Below are positions 13,709 through 25,930 of a stretch of DNA of 64,000 bases, in pieces. Position 1 is the first letter of the stretch; every line of letters starts with the position of its first letter. The position numbers and the translations under genes are program-made. The notes under the pieces are model-generated. The model searched no databases. It was not told the DNA's origin and saw nothing but the letters and a program-made list of their open reading frames with translations. The DNA is from Lingula anatina. Its lineage: Eukaryota > Brachiopoda > Lingulata > Lingulida > Lingulidae. Location of the stretch: contig NW_019773559.1 in the NCBI RefSeq assembly GCF_001039355.2, forward strand, positions 402,438-466,437. Reading direction: 5' to 3'.

Positions 13709-15028
13709 TGTACCGTAATTTGTAGACGCCCTATTTGGATGCAGCAGGTGGAAGGCAATAGTGGAGTTGTCTACCACCAGTATTATTATCATATGAAATG
13801 AAATACATTATTAGAGCTAAACACACATTTGGATTAACTGTTTTATATTGAGTGGTGTAAAAATTAAAACAAGGACATGCACACCTACATGCATGTATAT
13901 TGCGTTATCCCCTTACATGGATGTGTAACTTTCAGATTGGAGCCAACCCATTTAGTAGTGAAATGGCGTTTTCGTTGCTGCAGATGGCACGGGTGTCTGA
14001 CATGCCTCTCCGAGAACTCGATTTCAAGGTAGTATAGGACCCCAGTGTGCAACAGCTGTTCTTACATACGAAGGCGCTCATTGGATTTAAATGTAGAAAA
14101 ATATTTAAAACGTGCCGTGGACAATGCGCCTATTTCAAACTGCATTTTGTAAATCTTTATTTTCGTATGTTTGTTTGTTTCTAATAAAATGTATGTGGAT
14201 TTAATGTGCTGTAACAATGGCTCTGTAGTTTCCACTATTGCTTTTTAAAAGTTTTTCAGGATTAACACGTTCCATCTTACTTGTTCTAGGATATACCAGT
14301 TTCCGTTAATTTCCAAGCTCTTGCCACGCACTTGCACCAAGACCGGGGTTTGAAAGTGAGACACGGTGCTGTTATACTGGGACGCAGTAGTAAACAGAAG
14401 CCAAAGAGAAATAATGAAATGACGGCGAACCCCCTGAAAATCTTCTTCACTCACTTATCGAAGCAGGGGATGAGGGTTATTGATCTGTACAAACGATTTG
14501 ATACGGGAAAACGGGACCACCTTTACGTCACCAAACAACAGTTCCGAGACGGGATTTCGGTAAGCATGACTTATGTTGTGTCTCACTTATTGATCAGCAC
14601 TAATTAGCCTCATCGAAAAAAGTACATACCGGGGTACTTATAAAATCATGTGGGAGAATATGCTTGTTGTGACATGATGGATTCTCTTCGATTAACTAAA
14701 AAAAACGTAGGGTGATCTAAAATGTCTTCATTGTTCAATCTTTCAACTTGCCTTAAATTGATCCATGTTTTATTCCAGAGCATCAACATCCCTTTGTTAT
14801 CAGGCGGGGTGGAACAAATAGTTGATAAGATAGAGGCCAAGAATGAGACAGTCGATCTAGTGTAAGTCACGGTAACCATCAGTTTACTCTGTATCAAATA
14901 TTTTTCTAAATGTTACTCAAATCCCCAATCAGTATATCGCATTGGGCAAAAATCCACACGAAATGTTATTAATTTCACTGGTTCTTTCAAATGTCTTTCA
15001 CACTATAGAGAAAAACTGACGTACAGAT

Positions 15029-15082
<54 letters not shown>

Positions 15083-15260
15083 TACTTTTAGCTTATTGTT
15101 CGAAGAAGAAAAACAATTCAGAAAGAAGCTGATACAAAACCGAACACAAAAGCCTCCCAAACCGCCACCTTCGAAGCAACAACCAGGGAAAACCAGAAAA
15201 CTCTCCACCCTCGAGAAACAAGACGATAGCCCTCTTTCAGCAACAGGTCAAACTTCTTGA
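8381..15260 (+). CDS. LRRC74A: Leucine-rich repeat protein, LRRC74A-like, complete (666 aa)
   Basis: Twelve coding exons: 8475-9045, 9680-9879, 10113-10220, 11297-11390, 11972-12021, 12375-12456, 12781-12866, 13386-13580, 13936-14028, 14290-14559, 14779-14861 and 15092-15260 (stop). Every junction keeps frame with GT..AG sites. The first exon probably begins at 8381 after the acceptor TTTTTTCCAG, so an upstream noncoding exon is implied. Residues 1-190 are a polar, low-complexity N-terminus with no recognised domain. From about 210 the protein follows LRRC74A: an EACQLLRVIP motif, then roughly nine ribonuclease-inhibitor-type repeats to about 493 (LNLSHNQL, LDLSWNHL, LNLSWNGL, LDVANNRL). A degenerate EF-hand-like C-terminus follows (VIDLYKRFDTGKRD..VTKQQF, about 555-580). 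Of three in-frame ATGs (8475, 8481, 8487), the third has the best context. The cellular role of this family is poorly known. Confidence 0.85.
9197..9268 (-). tRNA. tRNA-Pro (AGG)
   Basis: A 72-nt cloverleaf read on the minus strand. The acceptor stem is GGCTCGT/ACGAGCC, the anticodon stem TCTCGC..GCGAGA encloses loop TTAGGGT, and anticodon AGG is at 9236-9234. The T-arm is intact (CCGGG TTCAACT CCCGG). A TTTT Pol III terminator lies just downstream (9188-9185). It lies antisense within the intron between coding exons 1 and 2 of the LRRC74A-like gene. An almost identical copy is at 57611-57682. Confidence 0.96.
11023..11095 (+). repeat. (TATTA)n pentanucleotide microsatellite
   Basis: About 14 nearly perfect copies of TATTA in the intron between LRRC74A-like coding exons 3 and 4. 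Confidence 0.95.
13683..13708 (+). repeat. Poly-A tract (26 A)
   Basis: Homopolymer run in an LRRC74A-like intron. It could be the tail of an old retroposed insertion, but no recognisable body precedes it. Confidence 0.9.
15032..15079 (+). repeat. (AT)n microsatellite abutting the last LRRC74A-like acceptor
   Basis: About 24 AT units end 12 bases before the acceptor (TCTACTTTTAG, ending 15091) of the terminal coding exon. The usual branch-point window falls inside the repeat. Confidence 0.95.
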
Positions 15261-15860
15261 CCGGATTCCACATGTAGGACGGCATCGTTTAACCCATTTG
15301 CTTTCACTGTTTTTAGACTTTTGGGCAAAAGTTGATATTACAGTGGCAAGTGCATATCATGCAACACATGTTTTAAAACTGCCCTTCATGACTAGTGCCC
15401 CGGATTGTTTTCCATATTTTATGTCTATCTATATAATAATTGGTATCTTGTATTAGAACAAAAACCAAAAAATGTCGAACGACAGCTGCATATCTGTGAT
15501 AGAGAACAAAGGGGATGCTAGTACATGTCTTTAATCAGTGCAATGATAAAAGCTGTTTATATATATGCTTCAGTTAATATTATTTGCTTAATTTGAGCGG
15601 AGTGATAGTTGTTGTCAACATTTAATGTGTACCAGGCTGTAAACGTGTTTCAATTCAGAAAGCAGTGAAGACTGTAGCACTTTGACCATCAACTAAAATG
15701 ACTGTGAAGGCCAACTCAGTCTTCAAACGTTGTTACACAGATTTTAAGAATTATTATTTAAAACTGTTTTAATACATCTTTATATCCTGTTTTGTTATAC
15801 CATAATTTTTAATGTTTTTTCAAAGAGATCTTCTTAATAAAAAGCACACGTGGGACACTG
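15261..15860 (+). other. Probable 3' UTR of the LRRC74A-like gene
   Basis: AT-rich sequence after the stop codon without new coding exons. The best polyadenylation signal is AATAAA at 15836-15841. The transcript end is inferred. Confidence 0.5.
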
Positions 15861-17489
15861 GTTTCATGAAAAGTGGCGCATTCCTTTCTGATTGCGACAC
15901 GGTCACAACTAGCGCAATGTTTTGTTCAATAATGTTAAAACAACTGATGCATTGACCAATGACGAATATATTCTAATGACAGCGTGATGCCATTAATAAG
16001 TGCAGGACGCGCCACAGGGAAACGACTTGCGCGTTGCAGATTGAGTATGAATTTATTAACGCACTGGCCACAATTGAAACTGATTAATCAAAGTCGCATT
16101 CAGGCGATGGCGTTAATTACTTGAAAGTGACTGGCCATTGCAGAACGCCAGACAGCACGCATGGGACGCGATCTAATAGCTTTTCCAATCCCATCACATA
16201 GTGAAATAAAGGAAGACTCTGCTTGTGAAGGATATTATATTTCCGAACATTTTATTCAGCGATAAAGTCGAGAAGCTTTGAACTTGGATGCGTCTTTGAT
16301 AAGACCTATGTATTGCTCTAACGATAGCCAATGTCGCGTCAAATAAAGAAGCAAAGGTTCTGTACGCTTAATAATGTATATGTGCTACCAAACGCCTGTG
16401 GTGGGGTTTCGTTTTATTATACTTGTACATGCTAAGTATATGACAAGATAAATGGCCACCAGCTTTTCAAATACGCAATGCCTCTTGCTTTTCAGCTAAT
16501 ATCATAAAAAACACATGCCAAAGAGGTGATCTATCAATCTAACATCGGGCCGTCAACTAGTATTATGTGCCAGTGCAATCTTCAGTGTCTTCTTTTGCTA
16601 CAGTGTTGATAAGACTCCATGCAGAACGAATTCACTTTAGAAAATACATCTAACGATATACACGTTGAAGCAATGTTCACTTCTCAACATGAGGCACAAA
16701 TACATAAAACAGTTGTAAATAATCAAAGGAAATGAATCCTATATCTTAAACAACGTTCATATTACATGTCTAATGAGTTTAGTATTTTCAGGCGATATCA
16801 ATGGCCATATTCAAGTGAGAAAGGCTTTTGAAGTGGACAATGATTTTCTTTTGTAAAAAGGCATACATAGAAGAATATTTAGTTCTCTATGGCACTGTTG
16901 AAGAGTGCGATTGGATACTTGGAATTTGTTTTTATTAAATGTACGGATACCAAAATTCAAATTCATAAAGTGATTATATAAAGTTCCAAAAATAAGTTAC
17001 TGCGGTTCCTTCTTGAAATGTTGAAAATTAGCAAAAATCCAATTACAAAAGCCACCCGTTGTTTCTCAACGTTATGGGGAGATTGCATTATCAGTTCCTA
17101 AGTATGGGGTAGTTGCATTGTCTTAGAGATAAATCACGTGAGAGTGAAATGGCAGTGTGCCCAAGGGAACCCTAACCACAGCAGAGCGTCTTACCTACCG
17201 TCAAGAGATGGTCGCATATATACGAATTACCATGGTTGTATTTCGTTAATCCAATTCTCCGTATCTTAAAAATATGAGAGCATTACCTCGTGTGGCATGT
17301 GGAACTAACTTAAATTAATTAACTTTTAAGAGGTAAAAAAGCCCCAAGATATTATCCTTTCATCCTGGCTTTGTTTGAGTCTTAATTGTCCATTGAAACT
17401 CCTTTAAGATGATCAGTTTGTAGTCGACTTTGTCTGATTTGATTTTTGTAAATTCATTTATATTGGTTATCGCTATCCACGTTCCAGAC

Positions 17490-17509
17490 CACTGTGATTA
17501 ATCACAGTG
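17490..17509. promoter_or_regulatory. 20 bp perfect palindrome with back-to-back GATTA/TAATC
   Basis: CACTGTGATTAATCACAGTG reads the same on both strands. The centre GATTAATC is a head-to-head pair of K50-type homeodomain half-sites (Otx/Pitx-like, TAATC). The regulatory role is inferred only from the motif. Confidence 0.3.
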
Positions 17510-18613
17510 CTTTTAGCTACAGAGGAAATAATTGTCACATTCCCTTAAGACCTGCATAGTAATTAGCCAGCAAGAGATGGCCCGTGTCGGGGAGTAATTA
17601 AAACTTTGTATCTTGTTAATTAAGATCAAGGTGACATGGAATGCAACTTATGAATAGATTAATCACACTATTTCAGAATCGTGACTGACCCGTAGCCTTT
17701 CATTGGTATTCAGTCTATACTGTATCTATACTGTGGTGCGACATGACAGTGTTGTTTCCCTTTGACGGAATTGAAGAAAATTGGCCAGTCGGGAAAAAAG
17801 GACATGGTGCTTTGCTGTCCCTCCGCAGTCGGATCTGACTCGATTCTCTTTGTTCAAATTGACCACGGGAATACGAGTCAAGTGCTTTGTTGTCTTCACG
17901 TTTAATATAGCTGTCTGCTCCTTCTTTGTGTTAATAAATCTATATAATATTTAGTTCTATTTTATGTAGAACCAAAGGACTCTAGGCTAACTTTACATTT
18001 TATAAGGTTGTCTGCAAACGCACGGTGTTTAATCACGCAATTATCATGTTATTGGATTCTTTATAATGTTAGTGGATTCTTCATGGAAATGGTATAAATT
18101 ACAAATTGTAAAATGCGGCAAACACAAAACAAATGCAAATTTTATAAGACATTATAAATTCCGACTTAGCAGCTGTTCACAGATAGAAAATATATTGGGG
18201 CACCATGGTTAACGACGTACTTTTGTAGTCTGCATTTTCTGGGTTCCCTGAAACTGGCACTTCATTTGGCAACAAACTGAATTCACTTTTGAAGCGATCA
18301 GGCTACTGATTCTATCACATCACGTAGGCAAAAATCGATGGTTTGCACCATTGGTCCAGCACAGACATTTCTTCTTACTGACTTCTACTTTTGCGATCAA
18401 ATATATTAACCTAAACCATCCTTCTCAGCGTTTGAATCGGTTGGAACGCAATTCTTGAGTTAAGCTGAAAGTGCGTATTTTTTAGAGGGAGGTGTTTTAT
18501 ATGCTTTTATCATCCATTATCTGTCTGTGACTGAATTGAAACTCTGAAGTCGACAAAAGTACAGGTCAAATATTTTTGGCAAGCCTACATATGTCTTTAG
18601 TTCAGAGTGGACA

Positions 18614-18665
18614 CCACATGGAATGTTATTCTCTGCCTCTGCCACATGGAATGTTATTCTCTGCC
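18614..18665 (+). repeat. Two-copy 28 bp tandem repeat
   Basis: CCACATGGAATGTTATTCTC plus CTGCC is repeated exactly at 18642, a period of 28. Confidence 0.9.
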
Positions 18666-19576
18666 ATGTCTTTGTTTGCCCATAAAGTTATGAATTAAAT
18701 TTCATTCCGTTTAGTACAAAAATAATATGATGAAATGAAGGCCCTCTTGTCCTCGACCCCTTCGTTTTTAAAAAGAAATTACATTACAAACATCGAGATC
18801 GTGACATTTTGATTCGCTGATACAGGCAGTACACGATGTCGAAGATAGATTTCTAGTTTGTTCAATTATAAAACATAAGATTCTGGTACAATAGACAAAC
18901 AAGGTGTGTGAAATACTTTCATTAAACACTATTGCAACGGTGTTGTGCTCATTTCTCCATAACCTCCAAATCCTAACTTGATATTCTCTACTCACTTTAA
19001 CACACGGTTTTTTTTTTGGTAGTTAAGTTAAAGTTTTTTTGGTCAGAATAGTTTCTTGCACCTTGCTGGTGTTTTTGATGATTTTCTTAACTACCGATGG
19101 AATTTCATTTCATTAAGTAAAGAAGATCAAGTTATGTAATACACATCGATCACAACTTTTTTAGGCACTTTTTTTCAAGTTCTCGCTATCCGATTCCCCT
19201 TTTCGATTATTTATATTTTATAGATTTTCTCACACGAAGAGAAGACGCCGCTACAATTTATCTCGTCTAAGCTGTTTCATTTAAAAAGACAGTACGGTCA
19301 AAACCTTATCTTTCTGATAGCAGTGGCAGAGGATGAGATTGCTTCTGTATTCAACCGGCTCGCTGTATTTTGTATTCTAATTACACTGGCTACATCAGCT
19401 GCATGTTCTTGAATCGGTTTTGATATTAATGGCGACATCTTAAATTAAGTGAATATCATATAATTCAATAGTTGGAGCCGATCATAGAGACGACGTAACA
19501 TCGGTGGATGGAGGTTAAATAGCAGACCTGTTCCAAAAAAGGAGAAAGATATTTTGTGAGTCTCAATGAAGCACTG

Positions 19577-19645
19577 CAAAATACCCAAATTGCACCATAT
19601 ACTCCTTTGATAACATAAATCTGATGGTGCAATTGGTCAATTTTG
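19577..19645 (+). other. miRNA-like imperfect hairpin
   Basis: The 5' arm CAAAATACCCAAATTGCACC (+AT) pairs with the 3' arm ATGGTGCAATTGG followed by TCAATTTTG. The core is an 11 bp perfect stem (AATTGCACCAT/ATGGTGCAATT), then small bulges, then a six-base outer stem, with a loop of about 25 nt. Length and shape suit a pre-miRNA, but no known mature sequence was recognised and it may be a decayed inverted repeat. Confidence 0.25.
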
Positions 19646-20899
19646 AATCGTACATGAAAATTGCAAGTAATCTTATTTTAGAGTCGATGGATTTCAAAAT
19701 ATGAACACATCTTAATTAACTGTATATTTTGCGATATCAAAGTAAATATAGTAAGTGCTTTCATACATTTTATCAAACGCCCCTTTGCTATTGCGCTGTT
19801 AAGATTGTATGGCCATTCCGGATCCATAATGACTTCTTATAAATGCCATCCATTGGATCGTTAAAATTCATCTTATGACTATATATGGAGCTGATACCCA
19901 CATTAGGTTTATAATGTTTCTTTTACCAAAACAGGGGAACTAACTCACTTAATCGTTACCTTAAAGGTAACATTTCCTCTTTATGCAAAATTAAATGAAA
20001 TGACAAAATCATGACAAGATTTAGTACTTAAAGAATTGCACACTTTCTATCACCAATTGATAACGTCACGGGCGTATTTTGGAGCTAAATTGCAGTTTCC
20101 CTTCTCCAAATTCGCTTAGGATCGCTAAGTGTGCACTGCTTGAGCATTACCAGGAGGCTCACTTGATTTTGTGCTTTAGAAACATTTGCTTTCCCCTCCG
20201 GGTTGTATTTATTGACATTAAGTGATAACATTTGCAGGCAGATAGCCCCTGAGTCTAAATTCAGGCTAGTGCATACAAAGCCAATGGCAAGGTCTGATTA
20301 TCTTAAGTGTCTTCTGAAAGTGCTTGCTAATTCCGCTGTACAAATTTTTGACAAATTTTCGGGAGACTATACCAAACGATCGACTCCAAGGTTAAACATG
20401 TGATTGGGCAACAATGAAGGTGGTTTAATGTTCATCTGTTTCATTATGAAAGTGTCATGAAAGTGTTGAAGATTGGATTGGCGTGGCCTGAATAGAAGCA
20501 TGTTCATGCTGTGTGTATGGTTGAACCATCTGTATTGGTCATGCATATGTAGGAATGAAAATCATATCTATCAGACATGCCATCTCTGTGTCTCTGACAC
20601 AGCATCAATTCATTAAGCCCCTTACGTTTCAATATTAACTTGCTTATATTGCATAACGCGTGGACGATTTGCTGCCACTCGTATCCTTGTGTACATTTAT
20701 AATTTAACTCTTGTTGCATGATAATCGCTCAGGGAACTCACAGCATCATTGCAATAAACAATACAGCGGAATTCTATTACCATACTCAACGTCATGAATC
20801 GATAGCAACTACTGAAGAAGTTCGTCGTCGCAGAGCAGGATGAATATATCTATCTATCAATACGACGGCCCTATTTGACGTAAACTAATATTGGAATAT

Positions 20900-21560
20900 T
20901 GACCAAAAATATTGCGTTTAATGTCCTGGTTGACATTTTTGCAAATGGCCGGGTGGTCCGTGAATGCGCAGTTTGATGATATACCATGCGTGTTCATTAA
21001 CATGATGATATTACTGGGATGCATATTAGCAATCCCATGGTACCATGGCTCATAAATGTTAGCGGCGGCGCTGCACCTGATCTTCCCCCTAATTGAATTG
21101 CTGCTCTACTGCTGCTGTTGCCGTCGATGCTGCCTCTAGCTTCTAGCTGGCAGAGCGCTTTGCATATATTGGCACATATTATTCAAACCGACATCCTGAT
21201 TCCGACCCACCGATCATACTAATCGCCACTATTTATGACAAGCTTGAGTCGCTGGTAAAGTATCCCTGTTCAAGGCCGCCCGAGGCTTTCTAAGCTCAGA
21301 GAACGACAGTTGAAATGAACGCCCTACAGAATGAGCCATTTTAATGCCGCAATCCAATCCATGACGTGCAGCGAGTCAGCCAAGCATGATTATGAGAAGA
21401 TTGGTTTATTGGCTGCTGGCAGACCAAACTCTTCGTATGAAGCGTGTGCGCGTATGGCAGTAGTAGTTGATACCAGTTGTCATGCCGAAGACTACGTTAC
21501 AGGGGTGGCAGGAAGAATTAGACTCATGGTATGCAGAATTAGAGAAACAGTGACCAGGTA
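20900..21560. promoter_or_regulatory. Candidate conserved noncoding / enhancer segment
   Basis: Base composition is more balanced than in the surrounding desert, and simple repeats are absent. TTTGCATA (POU/octamer-like) is present at about 21160, along with CATGCG, CCATGG and TAATTG-type motifs. Protein coding was considered and not supported. This is an inference from texture only. Confidence 0.2.
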
Positions 21561-24500
21561 TGTGACATATGCGTTATAAACTGTGTTCAACACAAACCTT
21601 GTGGATACGCTTTATGTGAAAGGTCATGGTGGTTATGCGTTATGTTTCAAAGATATTCGGTTTCCGTTTTGTATAAACTGCATCGATCACAGTTTAAAAT
21701 CTGAGGTTAACGTGTTTTCAGCAATAAAGCGTGCGATTTATTGCTAGTAACAGGTAAGAGAAAAATCGCAAAAATGTTTCTATACATATATTGTTGAATT
21801 TTTGGTACATACAACTTGGCTAAGAGTGATATACATCAATAAATTGCCGTTTTCCAGTTTGGCTCAAAAGCTGGCGTTTCATGTTATGGCCCGTCGCGGT
21901 TCTCACTCTAGATACATGTAATTGCGTTCGATACAAAACTATGTAAATGACACAATGCACGTCATACTGGTATATTATGAAGAGCGAAATTTTCGAATAT
22001 AGTTTTCATTACGCAAAAAGCATAGCTGTGAATGTCTCTATGAAAATTGCTTTTCCGATAAATGGCATGGAAGGCGACACATGATAAAGGGCAGAAGTAA
22101 AGTGTGTGATCACTTGTGACAAAACAATTTCACGCTGCCTTTACTGAAATATATACATATATATATATATAATTATATATATTGCTATGTACTTTGGCAA
22201 CAGTTTGACACTGCACATAATACACACCTTGTGACTGTGTCATACATTTGTAATGGTAAAAATGTCTGATTATGTTTTTTTTTAACAAGCACACCTGTAC
22301 AGCGACACGGTATCTCCTCTGGGTTTTCCCCTCATGTATTTGGTAAAGAGGGTATAAGCATGTACAAGGTATACATATCTTACATAACGAACCAAACAAT
22401 GGCACTGGATTTTCTCTCTTTTTTATGGGAGATGATTAGGTAGTAACTCCGATCAGAGATTTAGGAAGTCGCTTCCTATTTCTTCTTATTCTCATGTGTG
22501 TCCCGGTCATAAAAAGCATGAAGGCGGTACAATATATTTGCTATTTCATATGTGTTAGAGACCGTTTCCATGATACTCAACCAGCCCTCCTTATAAAGTT
22601 TAAATAGCTTTAATGTAAAATATTTCCGTTAAATGTAAATGTAAAACATTTGCATGAAACTCTTGAAAATATCTAAACTACCTAATGATCTCTGTCAGAT
22701 TTTGCCACAAATCCCTACCAAAAGCCACCATATAGATTAAAATAAGGACTTCGTTTCATATTTCCCAAAATGTGATATATGAATGGATTTTTCTGCTTTC
22801 GTTCTTATCTTAAAATATCAGCAGTCTCCTTTGAAAAAGTATATGCAAATGCGCGTGCAGCCTAACATCCATACTTGGGAGTGAGAGTGATAATTATGCA
22901 ATGCGCGACCGCAGTACTACGTGATTTAGCGGGAATTTATGAACTGTAGGGTCGGATAAATAGGTCAAACTACGACAAATATTTTGGAAAAGATGCAACT
23001 TTATAGCTATTTTTAGCTAAACGAGAGATAAATTTGGTATGTCGACTTTATTTTAGTCGTATGAGAAACTACTTGAAATCCACGCTTGCTTTATATGTAT
23101 CTTTAAATGTACAGTTAAAAGTTAAAATGTAATTGAATGCCATAATTTTAAAACTTAGAAATGAAACCAAGGCTTTGGCACCCGTAACAAACTATGCAAT
23201 GTCCATGTCGACATTTATTATTTGGCAATCATTCTGAAGAATTTTTTGATTGCAAAAAGAACATTTATTTAGAGCCAAAATCCGTAAACTGTTTACAACA
23301 TAAAAAGATACTTTCAGAAAAAAATTAGACGGCTAAAGATCAGTTAGAAAGGATTTATGTCTCATTTTTATTAATCCATACACCTGTACACTTAATTTAG
23401 GTACATGTATTATCTGTTCATATTGAGAATTTTTGAACAATTGCACTTAGTTCTGATGTACGTCAGTTTGATGTGATTGTAAGTCGCAGGTAAGACAGCA
23501 ATAGCTACCCGCAGCAAAAGACAAACTTTTCTATTCATGTGTGTAACTACATGTAGTTTGTCTGTCATTTGTAATTATACTTCGGTTAAAGGCCATCTCA
23601 CCCTTATACTCTAGTAAATATGCTTGTCAATATTCCAAAGAAAAAATATCTAACCGACAAAAACTTAACCTTGCACAGATAAACAGCAAAAATGTTTTGA
23701 TCTAATATATTAAGTGTGGTATATAAGGTTATGTTATTGTTCACTGTCTATGAATGGCTATACAACTTGGATTTACAATAACTACGTGACAAATTGCTCA
23801 TTGAAAAAAGTAAACAAACGTTTAAAGAGGCTTTAAAAATTCAAAATTATATTACCCTTCTTCAGCATTTATCACTCTACACTGTTATTTGACCATCGTG
23901 TCAAAGTGTTAATTAAAAATGACCACATTAAACCACTGAATGTCAAAAACAAAGCAGGGCCCCTTTTTGTTGTTGAAAATGCTATAACGGTTATGGTCAA
24001 ATTTAGTTTCTGAGCTGATTTTCATATAAAGACAGTTCAGCACTTCCATATCATTACCCTTGTGTTTTTAGTGCGGTGAATACTTAAATGACACATTGTC
24101 TTTTAATCTGAAGAAGAGGACAGTGTGTTAGTTCTGCTAAAGTATGACACTTTCCTTGCATACATGAATGTTTTTTATCTTTAAAAATGTTATTTATTAT
24201 TTTTCCTTTTTTTAAAGAGAGTGAAAAACGAGCCCAAAACAAGTGAAATCAGCCAAATGATCAATCTTGTTTGTAATCCGTATTTGGTGCATGTCAGCCC
24301 CGAGGAATGCTGCTGTGAGTCAGTACATATAGGAGAGCACACCTATTAAATACTCCCATCTAATCTTTTGCATGTCAATAATTTACCGGTGTTTTGCAGA
24401 TAACACATGCATCGCATGTCTCACAGTATACGCGCCATGTTCTAAAGCAGTACAGAACAATGACAACATACTTGCTCCGTATATTGCAATTGTTTAAGAC

Positions 24501-25577
24501 TTCCTTCCGATCCCGTAATATCTTTATGCAGCATTCGAGCTAGAAAATAAGAAGTAAATGAGAGGAAAGCTTATTTAAAGCAAGAGCCTACAAAAGTCTA
24601 GAATGAAATATCGTTTTATAGATAAGTTATTTTCATAGCTCCTGGAGGTTATCGTTTCGCGTTACTCATAAGTAAATTACTCCTGTTAAAACTAACGAAT
24701 TGAAAATTATGTCTTATGCCATCTCTTCCCCTTTGAATTTTACATTTCAACCCAGATACTGTCTTGAGTTTACAGGACGAGTCTTCGCCGCATGTCTCAG
24801 TCACCAATGTCACCTACAGTTGTATGTCTTAGTCACCTTGTATGTTTGACTCCTGGTTTTTAATTGTTTCATTTTTTGTACAGCGCAAAACACAAAGTGG
24901 ACCAAACAACTTTTGAAGTTCAAAGGCATAATCTAGACTGACAGCTTTTTTTGCCATCCTTTTGACATACACCTCGGTTATTTCCTGACTTAAATGACTA
25001 AAAATAACATCAAAGATTTATCGTCTTCTCCAATTCATACATGTGCTCGTAGAAAAGTAAATTGTTATTAAAAGGGGTAGATAATTGTCCTACCTATTTG
25101 ACAGTTAACGTAGGTGGTCAAATGTCTCTCTTGTGTTTATAATATATGTCTTTATGATATAAATATTGCCTTTATAATATAAGTATTGGTAAACGCGGCC
25201 AACAGAATCCTTGGTGACTTTTGCGCGTAGTGGCGGGTACCTGAATCTACCGTCTTTTATCTGTACTAAAATAATACGGCATGCATATGCTAAACGTAAT
25301 AACAAAATAAATAAAAATTGGAAATTTTTTTGACCCAATGCTGCAAGTTTGACTAGGTTTAAAAAACGGTTTTGAGGAAACTGAATAATTCGCATTTGAT
25401 AATTTGGTCTATTTATCTTGAAATCAATCCTCTGAAAAACGTATATAATATAACATCAAATCTCGTGTATGCGGAAATATTTTTTTAAAAATCTCTTAGA
25501 GGTGATAACGATTTTCATTTGACAAGCATTTTGTGTACTTTAACGAGCACGTCTAGATAACCTAACCTTATTCAAGT

Positions 25578-25607
25578 CTTGGACATAATGACATCATTAT
25601 GTCCAAG
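25578..25607. repeat. Perfect hairpin, 14 bp arms
   Basis: CTTGGACATAATGA and TCATTATGTCCAAG are separated by CA. It lies 87 bp from another perfect hairpin. Confidence 0.85.
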
Positions 25608-25694
25608 TTCAAGTCAATCTGCATATAAGACAGATTTTGGAGTGTGTGTATTTTTTCATTTTTGTAAGACAGTTTCTGCGTACCTTGTGTAACG

Positions 25695-25736
25695 ATGTTT
25701 TTGCTTTGGGATAGAATTAACCCAAAGCAAAAACAT
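25695..25736. repeat. Perfect hairpin, 16 bp arms, 10-nt loop
   Basis: ATGTTTTTGCTTTGGG and CCCAAAGCAAAAACAT flank the loop ATAGAATTAA. The function is unknown; it may be a transposon remnant or a structured RNA element. Confidence 0.85.
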
Positions 25737-25896
25737 GAGGACATTCGACTTAGAACGGTGTAAATGTGTGCTCAATAAACCCCAAAATAACCCTTGGGAT
25801 TTAGTCCGTACATTAAATGATCCTTAAATTTTATTAAATGAATGTTCCATACTTAAGGTGTGTGTTCAAATAAAAATTTCATATAATAATAAAAGG

Positions 25897-25930
25897 ACAC
25901 ACACACACACACACATACACACACACACAC
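25897..25930 (+). repeat. (AC)n microsatellite
   Basis: About 17 AC units with one T interruption. Confidence 0.9.

Noticed and set aside
17148-17172. TGGCAGTGTG, resembling the 5' end of miR-34
   Set aside because: Only the first bases match and no complementary arm is present nearby.
21331-21579. 82-residue frame in the GC-richer desert block
   Set aside because: No domain, no convincing splice partners and no homologue recognised. The block looks more like noncoding regulatory DNA.
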